64,000 nt of DNA from contig JAZQLI010000002.1 of assembly GCA_045542595.1 (NCBI GenBank), positions 1-64,000 of the forward strand, read 5' to 3'. The stretch comes from Scatosoma sp045542595 (GTDB lineage: Bacteria > Bacillota > Clostridia > Christensenellales > Borkfalkiaceae). The notes under the pieces were generated by a model that was not told where the DNA came from, did no database searches, and saw nothing but the letters and a program-made list of their open reading frames with translations. Both the position numbers and the translations under genes were made by a program. Position 1 is the stretch's first letter. Every line of letters starts with the position of its first letter. Below, piece by piece: positions 40,788 to 49,819 of this stretch.

Positions 40788-41717
40788 TCAATCGAATATC
40801 CCTGTGGAAAGATACCGTTCTCCCCCGTCGGGAAACACGGTTACTATATTTTTATTCGCGTTTTCGGCACGCCGCGCTAATACAAACGCCGCATATGCCG
40901 CCGCCCCCGAAGAAATCCCCACGAAAACGTTTTCGTTTTGATATAGCCACCGCGCCGTTTCAAACGCGTCTTCATCCGCTACGCAAAGCACTTCGTCGTA
41001 TATCGACGTATCCAAAACCTTAGGTATAAAATTTGCGCCGATACCCTGAATGCCGTGCGCGCCCGCTTTACCGCCCGATAACAAGGGCGATTTTTTCGGC
41101 TCTACCGCTACAATTTTTACCGACGGATTTTTCTCCTTGAGATATCTTCCTATCCCCGTCAACGTGCCGCCCGTACCCACGCACGCCACGAAAATATCCA
41201 CTTTGCCCTGCAAAGCACTATCTATTTCAGGCGCGGTAGTTTTATAATGCGCGTTGGGGTTCGCTGCGTTTTCAAACTGCCCTGCAATAATGGCGTTGGG
41301 CGATTCTTTACAAATACGCTCCGCGCGCTCCACCGCCCCTTGCATACCTTTTTTACCGTCCGTCAAAACCACTTCCGCGCCGTATGCGCGCATAGCTTCT
41401 TGACGTTCTTTCGACATCGTATTTGGCATAACGATTACCGCTTTATACCCCTTCGCCTTACATACGAGCGCAAGCCCTATACCCGTATTCCCCGAAGTTG
41501 CTTCGATAACCGTACCGCCCTTTTGCAACCTACCGCTTCGCTCCGCTTCCGCTATCATTTCCAAGGCGACGCGGTCTTTTACCGAGCCCCCTTCGTTACA
41601 GCGTTCCAGCTTAGCAAATACGTTGGCTTGAAGGCAAAACGCTTGCTTTGCACTTTCCAAACACACCAACGGCGTGTTGCCTATTTTTAACGCTCTTTCA
41701 TCATTCAGCGCAGACAC
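40788..41717 (-). CDS. cysK: Cysteine synthase (O-acetylserine sulfhydrylase)
   Basis: Makes cysteine from O-acetylserine and sulfide with PLP. The 309 residues show the PLP lysine in NEGGSVKDRVALEMI, the substrate loop ATSGNTGIGLA, the phosphate cradle GTGGTLTGIGRYL, and C-terminal FVGISSGAAAYAA. It overlaps the HAD phosphatase gene by 17 nt and is the last gene in the radC run. No serine acetyltransferase is in the window. Confidence 0.95.
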   Translation of the reverse strand: MSALNDERALKIGNTPLVCLESAKQAFCLQANVFAKLERCNEGGSVKDRVALEMIAEAERSGRLQKGGTVIEATSGNTGIGLALVCKAKGYKAVIVMPNTMSKERQEAMRAYGAEVVLTDGKKGMQGAVERAERICKESPNAIIAGQFENAANPNAHYKTTAPEIDSALQGKVDIFVACVGTGGTLTGIGRYLKEKNPSVKIVAVEPKKSPLLSGGKAGAHGIQGIGANFIPKVLDTSIYDEVLCVADEDAFETARWLYQNENVFVGISSGAAAYAAFVLARRAENANKNIVTVFPDGGERYLSTGIFD

Positions 41718-42375
41718 GGTATACTCCTTTTAAACAAATATCCAAAATTTCTTGCGGCGAAGAAACAAATGTTTTCGCTCCGTTTGCCAGCAAAAACGCC
41801 CTATCGCGAAATCCCCACGTTACGGAAACACAATGTACGTTGGCATTCTCCCCCGTGCGGATATCCACGTCAGAATCCCCCACGTACAACGTTTCCTGTC
41901 CGTCCACGCCAAAGCGCTGCATAATGGCAAATAACGCATCAGGACAAGGTTTTTTGCGGATACCGTGCGCTTCGTCTTCCCCTACCGCTTCGTCTAACAG
42001 CCCGTCGAAATATTCTTTCGCGAGCTGTTTAGTAGCAAAATCAGCCTTATTCGACAATACGGCGGTTTTTATACCGTGCGTTTTTAAGTTTCGTAAAAGG
42101 GGAATAATGCCGTCGTACGGCTTGGTTTTATCTTTACAGTGCGCGGCATAATGCTTTTTAAACGTAGCAAGCAAGCCTTCCACTTCCCTTTCGTCCCATA
42201 TCCCCGAAGCGCGCATCATTAAATTTTGCATACCGTTGCCGATAAACGTGCATACTTCTTCGCGTGTGCGAACGGGCAAGCCGTAGTGGGAAAGCGCAAA
42301 ATTGACTGCGTCAGCCAAATCGTCTAAGGTATCCAAGAGTGTACCGTCTAAATCGAAAACCACTGCAGAATACAT
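41701..42375 (-). CDS. HAD-family phosphatase, phosphoglycolate phosphatase-like
   Basis: Hydrolyses a small phosphate ester. The 224 residues carry HAD motif I VFDLDGTLLDTLDDLA with both Asp residues, motif II AVLSNK, Lys in KPCPDAL (motif III), and motif IV YVGDSDVDIRTGENA. The cap domain after motif I is the small helical type (C1) of Gph and PGMB-like enzymes. Substrate cannot be fixed by sequence. It is 13 nt downstream of the response regulator and overlaps cysK. Confidence 0.85.
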   Translation of the reverse strand: MYSAVVFDLDGTLLDTLDDLADAVNFALSHYGLPVRTREEVCTFIGNGMQNLMMRASGIWDEREVEGLLATFKKHYAAHCKDKTKPYDGIIPLLRNLKTHGIKTAVLSNKADFATKQLAKEYFDGLLDEAVGEDEAHGIRKKPCPDALFAIMQRFGVDGQETLYVGDSDVDIRTGENANVHCVSVTWGFRDRAFLLANGAKTFVSSPQEILDICLKGVYRVCAE

Positions 42376-42388
42376 ATATGCACCGCCT

Positions 42389-43042
42389 TTAATTTTTATT
42401 CAATACGTTTTTCACGGCAGCTACTGCTTCCGCGCGGTTTTCACAACGCATTTTTTCATAAATGGTAGAAACGTAATTTCGGGTAGTCCCTTCCGAAAGT
42501 TTCAACGCCGAAGAAATTTGACGGTTGGTAAACCCTTCGTATAACATCAAAGCAACTTCCACTTCCCTATCCGATAAACCAAACGCGCGCGTCAATTTTA
42601 TTTCCCTGTCCGCCGCCACAAACCGCGCCGCATCCGTTATTTTCCGCGCGATTTTCGCAGGCAAAATGGTATCGCCTTGATACGCGTCCTTTATCGAGTC
42701 AATCAACGCCGCACTGCCGATATCTTTTAATAAATATCCGCTCGCCCCGTTGTTGATGGCATTGAGAATATAATCGCTATCGTCAAACGTCGTTAAAATG
42801 ACCACTTTTACCTGTGGATATTCCGTTTTGATACGTTGCGTAGCCACTACGCCGTTCATATTGGGCATACGGATATCCATCAATACCACGTCGGGCGTGT
42901 TTTGTTGCATTTGCTCTAAAGCGGCAAACCCGTCGGTGGCAATCCCTACCACTTCCAAACAAGAATCCGTTTGTAAAACGCTTTTCAGTTCTTCCGCCAA
43001 CGCCACTTGGTCGTCGGTAATAAGCACTTTGATTTTTTCCAT
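42389..43042 (-). CDS. Response regulator, NarL/LuxR family
   Basis: Output partner of the histidine kinase encoded 14 nt upstream. The receiver domain (1-120) has acidic DD near residue 10, phospho-acceptor Asp in VVLMDIRMPNMNG, and Lys in GYLLKDIG. The C-terminal LuxR helix-turn-helix (about 152-210) reads LSDREVEVALMLYEGFTNRQISSAL and SEGTTRNYVSTIYEKM. The 217 residues are normal. Target genes unknown; autoregulation or envelope response is typical for this kind. Confidence 0.92.
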   Translation of the reverse strand: MEKIKVLITDDQVALAEELKSVLQTDSCLEVVGIATDGFAALEQMQQNTPDVVLMDIRMPNMNGVVATQRIKTEYPQVKVVILTTFDDSDYILNAINNGASGYLLKDIGSAALIDSIKDAYQGDTILPAKIARKITDAARFVAADREIKLTRAFGLSDREVEVALMLYEGFTNRQISSALKLSEGTTRNYVSTIYEKMRCENRAEAVAAVKNVLNKN

Positions 43043-43056
43043 AGCCTTCTCCTTTT

Positions 43057-44352
43057 CTATTCCGCGTCGGCAGGTAACGTCATCGTAATTTCAAATCCTT
43101 CGTCCGTTTCCGACGAAAACGCCACTTCCCCGCCCAGCGACTTTGCGCGTTCACGCATAGACGATAATCCAAAGCCCAGCTGCAGGCCGTCCGTTTTTAC
43201 GCCTTTGCCGTTATCCGAAAGCAAAAACCGAATTTTCCCCGCTTCGTTTTTACATTCGAACCAAAACGCCGTCGCGCCGCCGTGCCGAAGTCCGTTGGAA
43301 ATCCCTTCCTTAAGCGTATTGCAAAGAAAACGGAACTTTGCTGAAGAAACGGTTATCTCGTCTATTTCCGAACGAATAGTAATACCCGTGCCGTCCGTCG
43401 ATTCGTGAATGATATCCTGCAAAGCCCTAGCAAGCGTTTGATTTTCCTTAACGCCCGATAAAAGGTGTACGCTATCGCGGAGTTCTTCCAAGGCGTGCTT
43501 TGCCTGTAAATTCGCCGCGACAATTTTCCCTTTCGCTTCGGTGGGGTTTTGTTCTATCAGCAGCTTTGCCGCTTCCGTTTGCATAATAACGGTAGTTATC
43601 GAATGTCCTGCGGTATCGTGGATTTCCTTAGCGATACGCTGACGTTCTTCCAAAGCGGTAACTTCTGCCACTACCGCGTACGCTTTTTCCAACTCCTTTT
43701 TACTTTCGCCAAGCTCCGTAAGCGCTTTATCCAACCGCAAAAACTGGCGATAAAACGCCATACCGATTTGCATCACGGTAAAATGCAATAAAAGCACCAG
43801 CATACCGCCAAACGTACCCGTGAGTATTTGGTACAACCCCACCGATTCGGGGTAGAACACCAACGATTGCAATAAATATCCGCCGACGTATAATCCCACG
43901 CCGCCAAGTAACATACCAAACGCAACGCGCGCGTGGTCGGTAACGATATAATATTCGGTTAAAACAAGCGCGCACACTGCTACGGCGTACGAACCGCCGC
44001 CGACGAACGTAAAACAACACGCCGCCAACGTGTCCACAATCAAAAAGAACAACTGTCCGCTTTTACCAAGCACAACAAACAGTTTCAAGCCTTCGGAAAG
44101 GAGCAATAGCGCCGCCACGCCTATCAGGACAAAAAACACCGTTTGATTGCCGCCGAAAGAAAAATCGCGTACGTAGTCTAACACGAGAAACCCTACTACT
44201 ATGATAAAGCAAGCGTAAATGAGCCATTTCGCAAACCGAATAAACGATTCTTCATTGCGAAAATCCCATTTACCGAACAGGCGTAAAAAGTATGCCTGAA
44301 ACCGCTTTTCTTCCCGTTTTTTATTGTCCTTTGTTTGCTTTTGCGTTTTCAT
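43057..44352 (-). CDS. Sensor histidine kinase (HisKA_3 type)
   Basis: Membrane sensor of the two-component pair. Residues about 40-205 contain six hydrophobic segments with short loops, so sensing probably occurs in or at the membrane. A coiled linker leads to the phospho-acceptor helix ALEERQRIAKEIHDTAGHSITTVIMQ with the His, and a HATPase domain follows (LCNTLKEGISNGLRHGGA, LSDNGKGVKTDGLQLGFGLSSM). The 431 residues are intact. Its ATG overlaps the radC stop by one base (TAATG). Confidence 0.92.
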   Translation of the reverse strand: MKTQKQTKDNKKREEKRFQAYFLRLFGKWDFRNEESFIRFAKWLIYACFIIVVGFLVLDYVRDFSFGGNQTVFFVLIGVAALLLLSEGLKLFVVLGKSGQLFFLIVDTLAACCFTFVGGGSYAVAVCALVLTEYYIVTDHARVAFGMLLGGVGLYVGGYLLQSLVFYPESVGLYQILTGTFGGMLVLLLHFTVMQIGMAFYRQFLRLDKALTELGESKKELEKAYAVVAEVTALEERQRIAKEIHDTAGHSITTVIMQTEAAKLLIEQNPTEAKGKIVAANLQAKHALEELRDSVHLLSGVKENQTLARALQDIIHESTDGTGITIRSEIDEITVSSAKFRFLCNTLKEGISNGLRHGGATAFWFECKNEAGKIRFLLSDNGKGVKTDGLQLGFGLSSMRERAKSLGGEVAFSSETDEGFEITMTLPADAE

Positions 44353-45059
44353 TAAAATCCCTTATACATGTCGCGATTGGTCTTTTCGATAACTTCTTTT
44401 AATCTCCCGCTTTTGTAATAACTGTATATCCCTAATTTCGAATAGATTACGTGGTCGCAAAGGAGTACGTTATGCAGCGAGCAAAGCCGCTGGCATCTTC
44501 CCGTCGTTTCGTCGTCTACCATCGAAGGATTTGCCGCGCCCGACGGATGCGTATGCACGATAACCACGCCCGAAGTTTCTTCTCTCATAAAACTTTCCAC
44601 AAGCTCGGTAGAATCGAACGCTACACTGAACGGATTTTCAGACGGGAAGGAAATGCGTTTATACACTTCTCCGTCCCCGTCGATAAAGTATACGTCCAGC
44701 ACTTCCAAAAACACGCCTTCGTATTCCCGTTTTACGTACGATAAAAAGCTTTCGTGGGAAAACTTTTTGGGTAAAAGCGCCACGTCTTCTCCATAATAAT
44801 AGCGCATCACTTCGCCGATACAGTATAAATGCTGTGCCGCGCGCTTGCCGATACCTTCCACCGACGCAAGCCGCGATATAGGTGCGTTCAATACGCCTTT
44901 AAGCGAACCGAATTCCGCAATCAAACGGTGCGCGACGTCGTTGGTGTTGCGACGGGGCAACGCACTGTATAACATAATCTCTAAATATTCGTGTTCGCAC
45001 AGCCGTCTACCGCCCAGTTTAGACAATAACCGCTCTCTATGCCCGTCGTGTGGCCCCAT
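44352..45059 (-). CDS. radC: RadC-family JAB-domain protein
   Basis: The 235 residues have the N-terminal helix-hairpin-helix region (ISRLASVEGIGKRAAQHL) and a JAMM metal site HTHPSGAANPSMVDDETT with preceding Glu. The name comes from an old DNA-repair assignment that has not held up; the biochemical role is unclear, though the metal site looks complete. First gene in a run with the two-component system, HAD phosphatase and cysK, with a consensus promoter and AAGGAG. Confidence 0.92.
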   Translation of the reverse strand: MGPHDGHRERLLSKLGGRRLCEHEYLEIMLYSALPRRNTNDVAHRLIAEFGSLKGVLNAPISRLASVEGIGKRAAQHLYCIGEVMRYYYGEDVALLPKKFSHESFLSYVKREYEGVFLEVLDVYFIDGDGEVYKRISFPSENPFSVAFDSTELVESFMREETSGVVIVHTHPSGAANPSMVDDETTGRCQRLCSLHNVLLCDHVIYSKLGIYSYYKSGRLKEVIEKTNRDMYKGF

Positions 45060-45091
45060 ACCAAAACTCCTTCTTTTGTGTTTTCGATATT

Positions 45092-45120
45092 ATTGTAGCA
45101 TACTTTTATAAAAATGTCAA
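45092..45120 (-). promoter_or_regulatory. Sigma-A promoter of radC-HK-RR-HAD-cysK
   Basis: On the minus strand TTGACA (45115-45120), 17-nt spacer, TACAAT (45092-45097) with TGC before it. Confidence 0.8.
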
Positions 45121-45168
45121 AGACAGGGTTATAAAAAAATTATTTTTTCACGTTTACCCCTTATTTTC

Positions 45169-45197
45169 TTTACGGAATGCAAAAAAAAGTGTATAAT
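45169..45197 (+). promoter_or_regulatory. Promoter of the dipeptidase gene
   Basis: TTTACG (45169-45174), 17-nt spacer, TATAAT (45192-45197). The -35 is part of an 18-nt string TTTTCTTTACGGAATGCA also present upstream of the 36456 gene. A second TATAAT at 45208 has no -35. Confidence 0.65.
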
Positions 45198-45228
45198 AAG
45201 AATATCCTATAATAAGGACGGTGTTATT

Positions 45229-46617
45229 ATGAAACGTACTATGCATAAATATTTTAACGAGCTGGTATCTTCCACGGCTGAAATTATCCGCTTCGATTCT
45301 TCTATGAAAGCCCCCGAAGGGGAAAAAGGCGAATACCCTTTCGGCAAGGAAACGGCTGATTGTTTACAATTCTTCCTTTCACTTGCCAATGAAATGGGCT
45401 TTCAAACGAATAATTACGATAACTATATCGGTGAAGTAGTTTGGGGCACGGGTAAGGACTTTGCCATTTTGGCACATTTGGACGTAGTACCTGCCGGCGG
45501 CGGTTGGAAATATCCCCCGTTTGGCGGCGTAATCAACGACGACGTTTCCGACGGCGGTGTAACGGGTAAAAAGCTTTGGGGCAGGGGCACTATGGACGAT
45601 AAAGGTCCTGCAATGGCTTGTTTATACGCGTTAAAAGCACTCAAAGACGAAGGTTTTCAGCCGCGCCGTACGATAAAACTTATCGTCGGTTGCAACGAAG
45701 AAAGCGGTTGGAAATGTATCGAACATTACAATAAAGTGGCGGTTATGCCCGAAGAAGGTTTCACCCCCGACGCCAACTTCCCCGTTATCTACGCGGAAAA
45801 AGGTATCTTGCATTTCACTGCACAGTTCCCGATAAACGACGCACCCGTGTCCACGTTGAAAGCAGGGCAACGGGTTAATATGGTTTGCGAAGAAGCGAGC
45901 GCCGTTCTCACCCGTAAAGCAGCGGAAAAACTAGTGGGCTACGAAAATCCTGTAAAAGGCACTACTCTTTCGTACGACAACACGACGAATATTTTACAAG
46001 CGCACGGCAAATCGGCACACGGTTCTACGCCGCAAATGGGCGCAAACGCTCTGCAAGCGTTGTTGGCGTTTTTATCTACGCTCAACCCCGATTTCGCGCA
46101 CGCGTACGATATCCTGTTTAACGACGCGCTCGGTTTGAATGTATTTGAAGACGAAACGGGAGTTTTAACAATGTCCCCCGATATCGCAAGTTTCTCCGCA
46201 GGCGTTTTGAAAGTAACGTCCGACGTGCGTTTCCCTGCCACGTTTGCCCTTGCGTCCGTTACCGAACGCTTGGAAGAAAACGGAATACAATACACCGTTG
46301 AAAATTATCAACCACCCCTTTACAACGATAAAGACGGCGAGCTCATTTCCACTCTTTCGCGCGTGTACGCAAAAGCGACGGGTAGCGACGAACAGCCGAT
46401 TGCTATCGGCGGCGGTACGTATGCAAGAGCGTTAAAATGCGGTTGTGCATTCGGTCCTGAAATGGACGGTGAAGAAGCTACCATTCATCAAGCGAACGAA
46501 TATATCACGTTGGACAGATTACGTTTCCTTTCGGAAATATACTACGACGCGGTAAAAGAGCTTACGGGCCCGAAATACACGCGTATCGGTATCGTGAAAA
46601 CCACTTATACGAAATAA
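45229..46617 (+). CDS. pepV: Dipeptidase, PepV/Sapep family (M20)
   Basis: Zinc dipeptidase that finishes peptide breakdown in the cytoplasm. The 462 residues contain the first metal site LAHLDVVPAGGGW with WKYPPFGG, WGRGTMDDKGPAMACLYALKAL, the catalytic Glu pair in VGCNEESGWKC, and a late IGGGTYARAL. The lid domain insert (about 190-310) is present. AAGGACGG before the ATG acts as ribosome site. The gene stands alone with its own promoter and strong terminator. Confidence 0.92.
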   Translation: MKRTMHKYFNELVSSTAEIIRFDSSMKAPEGEKGEYPFGKETADCLQFFLSLANEMGFQTNNYDNYIGEVVWGTGKDFAILAHLDVVPAGGGWKYPPFGGVINDDVSDGGVTGKKLWGRGTMDDKGPAMACLYALKALKDEGFQPRRTIKLIVGCNEESGWKCIEHYNKVAVMPEEGFTPDANFPVIYAEKGILHFTAQFPINDAPVSTLKAGQRVNMVCEEASAVLTRKAAEKLVGYENPVKGTTLSYDNTTNILQAHGKSAHGSTPQMGANALQALLAFLSTLNPDFAHAYDILFNDALGLNVFEDETGVLTMSPDIASFSAGVLKVTSDVRFPATFALASVTERLEENGIQYTVENYQPPLYNDKDGELISTLSRVYAKATGSDEQPIAIGGGTYARALKCGCAFGPEMDGEEATIHQANEYITLDRLRFLSEIYYDAVKELTGPKYTRIGIVKTTYTK

Positions 46618-46622
46618 TAAAA

Positions 46623-46662
46623 AAAAGGACTTGCTTTGTAAGCTGTAAGCAAGTCCTTTTTT
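46623..46662 (+). terminator. Terminator of the dipeptidase gene
   Basis: AAAAGGACTTGCTT (46623-46636), 10-nt loop, AAGCAAGTCCTTTT (46647-46660), T run. Perfect 14-bp stem. Confidence 0.9.
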
Positions 46663-46667
46663 AAAGA

Positions 46668-46695
46668 TATACGGCAAGCACAAGCTTGCCGTATA
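46668..46695. other. Second hairpin and A/T-rich spacer between convergent genes
   Basis: TATACGGCAAGC-ACAA-GCTTGCCGTATA, 12-bp perfect stem without a T run, directly after the first terminator. The 165 nt that follow (46700-46863) are very A/T-rich and contain repeated TTTGTGATAWTA words, with no gene visible. Confidence 0.6.
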
Positions 46696-46863
46696 CCATA
46701 GTGAGAGAATATGAAAAAAGTTAAGTATAGTCTATTTTTTTCCTTTCTCTGTAAACTTATTTTCCGTATATAATTTTTATAGTTTCATTGTATGCTTGTT
46801 TTGTGATAATATAGTGAAATATTTGTGATATTATTGTGAAAATAATAATTTTTCTGCAAAAAA

Positions 46864-48417
46864 TTACAAAAAACTTGCATAAATGGCGTCCGCCACACGA
46901 ATACCGTCCACCGCTGACGAAGTGATACCGCCGGCATACCCCGCGCCTTCGCCGCAAGGATATAACCCTTGCGTGGAAACGGACTGTAACGTGGTTTTAT
47001 CCCGCTCGATACGAAGCGGCGAGCTGGTACGCGTTTCCGCGCCCGTCAAAAGCGAGTCAGGATTTGCAAAGCCTCGCAATTTTCTATCCATCTCGACAAG
47101 CGCGTTTTCAAGCGCCTGCGAAACGCCCACAGGCAATACGGAGTGTAAATCGGCAAACGCCGTACCTGCCGCATACGTAGGCAATACGTCGCCGAAACGG
47201 CTAGACGTTTTCCCCTTTAAAAAGTCTTCTACGCGTTGCACGGGTGCAGCGTACGTACCGCCGCCTGCCAAAAACGCCGCGCGCTCAATTTCCCGTTGAA
47301 AATATACGCCTGCCAAAGGCGAATCGTCCTTAAAATCGGCTTGCGTTACCTGTGCAATCAACGCGCTGTTGGCATTCACGTTATCGCGCGCAAAATTACT
47401 CATTCCGTTGGTAACCACGCCCCCTTCTTCGCTAGCCGCAGGCATTACGTACCCACCGGGGCACATACAAAAGGTAAACACCGACCTATCGCTTGCGTGG
47501 GATACGAGTTTGTAATCTGCCGCAGGAAGCATTGTATACGACTTTCCGTATTGCGCAAAACCGATTGCCGATTGCAAATGCTCGATACGCACGCCGATTG
47601 CAAAATCCTTTTGGTGCATACACACGCCGCGAGAGAGTAATTTTTCAAAGGTATCCCTTGCGCTATGCCCTATGGCAAGCGCTATCGCCGATACGTCGCG
47701 CGTGTAGCTGTTCCCCGTTTGCGTATCGGTGAGCGTTACGCCCACTACCTTATTGCCCTGCAATAGGATATCGTCTAAACGAGTATAAAAGAGTACCTGC
47801 GCGCCGTTATCCAACAAATACTTTCGCATATTTTTCACGACGGTTTTTAAATAATCACTGCCGATATGCGGCTTATTCAGCCACGCAATTTCTTCAGGTG
47901 CGCCAAAGCGTACAAACGTATTCAATACTTCGCCAATGAGCGCGCTATGCGTTTGGGTATTGAGTTTTCCGTCCGAAAACGTACCTGCGCCCCCTTCGCC
48001 GAATTGAATATTCGTTTGCGTATCCAACGTTTTGTTATCGCAAAATGCCTGCACTATGCAAGTGCGTTCGTCTACAGGCGCACCGCGTTCGATAAGCAAA
48101 GGCGTTATTCCCCTTTTTAAAAGCTGCAAGGCGCAAAACAGCCCCGCAGGTCCGCTACCCACAACGAGTACGGGCGCAGTGGGGAGTTTATGTTTTTCCA
48201 AACGCTCGATACAAGGCGTTGGCGGTTGGTACGCCGTAGCGGAAAACGCAATGGTATAGATATATTTAATATCGTCTTTATTGCGCGCGTCTAACGATTT
48301 TTTACAAATACGGAAATACGCAGGCTTTTTCCCCAGCTTTTTTTGCGCGAGTGCAAACAGCGCGTCTTCACTTTTTCCCAAGGGAAGTTTTATATCGGAT
48401 AAAGTAATTAGTTGCAT
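46864..48417 (-). CDS. FAD-dependent oxidoreductase (COG2509-like)
   Basis: Flavoprotein of unknown substrate. From ATG 48417 it has 517 residues: an N-terminal domain of about 85 (MQLITLSDIKLPLGKSEDAL, YFRICKKSLDARNKDDIKYIY), the FAD motif VLVVGSGPAGLFCALQL, then GGAGTFSDGKLNTQTHS, typical of this uncharacterised group, and a C-terminal GEGAGYAGGITSSAVDGIRVADAI. The frame is open to 48471, but the ribosome site AAAGGGGCAGG fits 48417. Its stop is in A/T-rich spacer. Relatives are found beside the next gene's family in many Firmicutes. Confidence 0.85.
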   Translation of the reverse strand: MQLITLSDIKLPLGKSEDALFALAQKKLGKKPAYFRICKKSLDARNKDDIKYIYTIAFSATAYQPPTPCIERLEKHKLPTAPVLVVGSGPAGLFCALQLLKRGITPLLIERGAPVDERTCIVQAFCDNKTLDTQTNIQFGEGGAGTFSDGKLNTQTHSALIGEVLNTFVRFGAPEEIAWLNKPHIGSDYLKTVVKNMRKYLLDNGAQVLFYTRLDDILLQGNKVVGVTLTDTQTGNSYTRDVSAIALAIGHSARDTFEKLLSRGVCMHQKDFAIGVRIEHLQSAIGFAQYGKSYTMLPAADYKLVSHASDRSVFTFCMCPGGYVMPAASEEGGVVTNGMSNFARDNVNANSALIAQVTQADFKDDSPLAGVYFQREIERAAFLAGGGTYAAPVQRVEDFLKGKTSSRFGDVLPTYAAGTAFADLHSVLPVGVSQALENALVEMDRKLRGFANPDSLLTGAETRTSSPLRIERDKTTLQSVSTQGLYPCGEGAGYAGGITSSAVDGIRVADAIYASFL

Positions 48418-48427
48418 ACCTGCCCCT

Positions 48428-49621
48428 TTATTTCGCGTTGAGCGCGTCGGCAACAACACGCGCGGACGCATACGCCCACTGCAAATTATAGCCGCCGCAA
48501 GCGCCGTCTACGTCTAAAATTTCCCCTGCAAAATACAAGCCTTTTGCATATATACTTTGTAAGCTATCATCCGTTTCCGCAAGCGGTATGCCGCCTTTGG
48601 TTACTTGTGCGTAATCGAACCCCAGCGTGCCCGTAACGGCAAGCGGAAATGCTTTTACGGCTTTTGCCGCCGCTTGAATATCGTCCTTTTTCACCGTTTT
48701 CAATACCGCTCTGCCCACCTGATTATTAACAATACCGCCAAGCAACTCTTCAAACGGCAACGACGGAAACACTGCTCTTTTTTTACTGAGTGCAAGATAA
48801 ATTTGTTCTTCGGTGTATTCGGGTAAAAAGTCTAACCACAACGTAACGTCCGTCTTATCCGCAACGTAAGCGGAAATACGGAACACCGCGTCCCCCGAAA
48901 CGCCGTAATCGGTAAAGATAATATCGCCGCAAAGGGAATGCTCGCCACCGCGCCAGCGCGCGGTCAATTTACCGTTCGCCACGCGAATACCCTTTAACGT
49001 TTTTATCGTGCTCGTTTGCGTTTTTAATTGTACCAGCGAAGGCGTAAGCGCCGTTACGCTATGCCCTAAAGCCAAAGCAAGTGCGTAAGCCGTGCCGTCC
49101 GTACCGAAATTTTTCGCCGCTTTTCCGCCCGTGCAAAGCACTACGTTTTGCGCGTGGAAGGCGTCGTTTTCCGTCTGCAATATAAATCCGTCCTTCGCTT
49201 TTTCTAAACCGACAATTTGCGTTTGCGTATAAATTTGTACGCCGTTTTGAGCTACGGTAAAACGCAGAGCGTCGGTTATGGACGAAGCTTGCCGTCCCGA
49301 AGGATATACTCTACCGCGCTCGTCGGTAAGGCATAATAAACCCATTTCTTGTAAAAACGCACAAAACGAGCCGTCGTCGTATTTCGTCAAAATACTTTCC
49401 AAGCGTTTTTTGGGCGGTTGCGTGCAAGAAAAATAGTCCGCAACGGAGATATTGCGGTGCGTAACGTTGCCCTGTCCGTTACCCGTAGCGGAAAGTTTTT
49501 TTCCCAACCTTTCGCCACGTTCGAACAGTGCAACCGTGTTTTCGTTATTACATTGAAGGGACGAAGCAAGGACCAAGCCCGACGCACCGCCACCGATAAT
49601 CGCTACTTTGATACGTTTCAT
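48428..49621 (-). CDS. FAD-binding protein of the HI0933/aminoacetone oxidase family
   Basis: Flavoprotein with N-terminal Rossmann motif KVAIIGGGASGLVLASSL (residues 4-21), GNGQGNVTHRNI, LCTGGKAAKNFGTDGTAYALA, and C-terminal YFAGEILDVDGACGGYNLQWAYASARVVADAL, the hallmarks of COG2081. The physiological substrate is not known. At 397 residues it is full length. ATG 49621 is chosen because it is 6 nt after the -10 and directly precedes the Rossmann strand; an upstream ATG 49639 lies inside the promoter. Confidence 0.88.
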   Translation of the reverse strand: MKRIKVAIIGGGASGLVLASSLQCNNENTVALFERGERLGKKLSATGNGQGNVTHRNISVADYFSCTQPPKKRLESILTKYDDGSFCAFLQEMGLLCLTDERGRVYPSGRQASSITDALRFTVAQNGVQIYTQTQIVGLEKAKDGFILQTENDAFHAQNVVLCTGGKAAKNFGTDGTAYALALALGHSVTALTPSLVQLKTQTSTIKTLKGIRVANGKLTARWRGGEHSLCGDIIFTDYGVSGDAVFRISAYVADKTDVTLWLDFLPEYTEEQIYLALSKKRAVFPSLPFEELLGGIVNNQVGRAVLKTVKKDDIQAAAKAVKAFPLAVTGTLGFDYAQVTKGGIPLAETDDSLQSIYAKGLYFAGEILDVDGACGGYNLQWAYASARVVADALNAK

Positions 49622-49627
49622 AAATCT

Positions 49628-49656
49628 ATTGTATACCATTTGTAAAAAAAAGTCAA
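49628..49656 (-). promoter_or_regulatory. Promoter of the HI0933-like gene, predicted leaderless
   Basis: On the minus strand TTGACT (49651-49656), 17-nt spacer, TACAAT (49628-49633), with six bases (AGATTT) before the ATG at 49621. No ribosome site is present. Confidence 0.75.
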
Positions 49657-49695
49657 TTTTTTTGAAAAATCATAGAAAATTTTTTCGCACCTATA

Positions 49696-49724
49696 TTGAC
49701 TTTTTCGACGTTTTATATTAAAAT
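49696..49724 (+). promoter_or_regulatory. Promoter of the double DUF1508 gene
   Basis: TTGACT (49696-49701), 17-nt spacer, TAAAAT (49719-49724). A palindromic CGTAT-AATG-ATACG (49763-49776) lies in the leader, before AAAAGGAG and the ATG at 49820. Confidence 0.55.
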
Positions 49725-49819
49725 ATAAAGCAAGAGAATGTATTCGTGTATTTTTTCATATCGTATAATGATACGTAAGCAAAAATCACACGTGATAACT
49801 GTGTAAAAAGGAGATTGCT

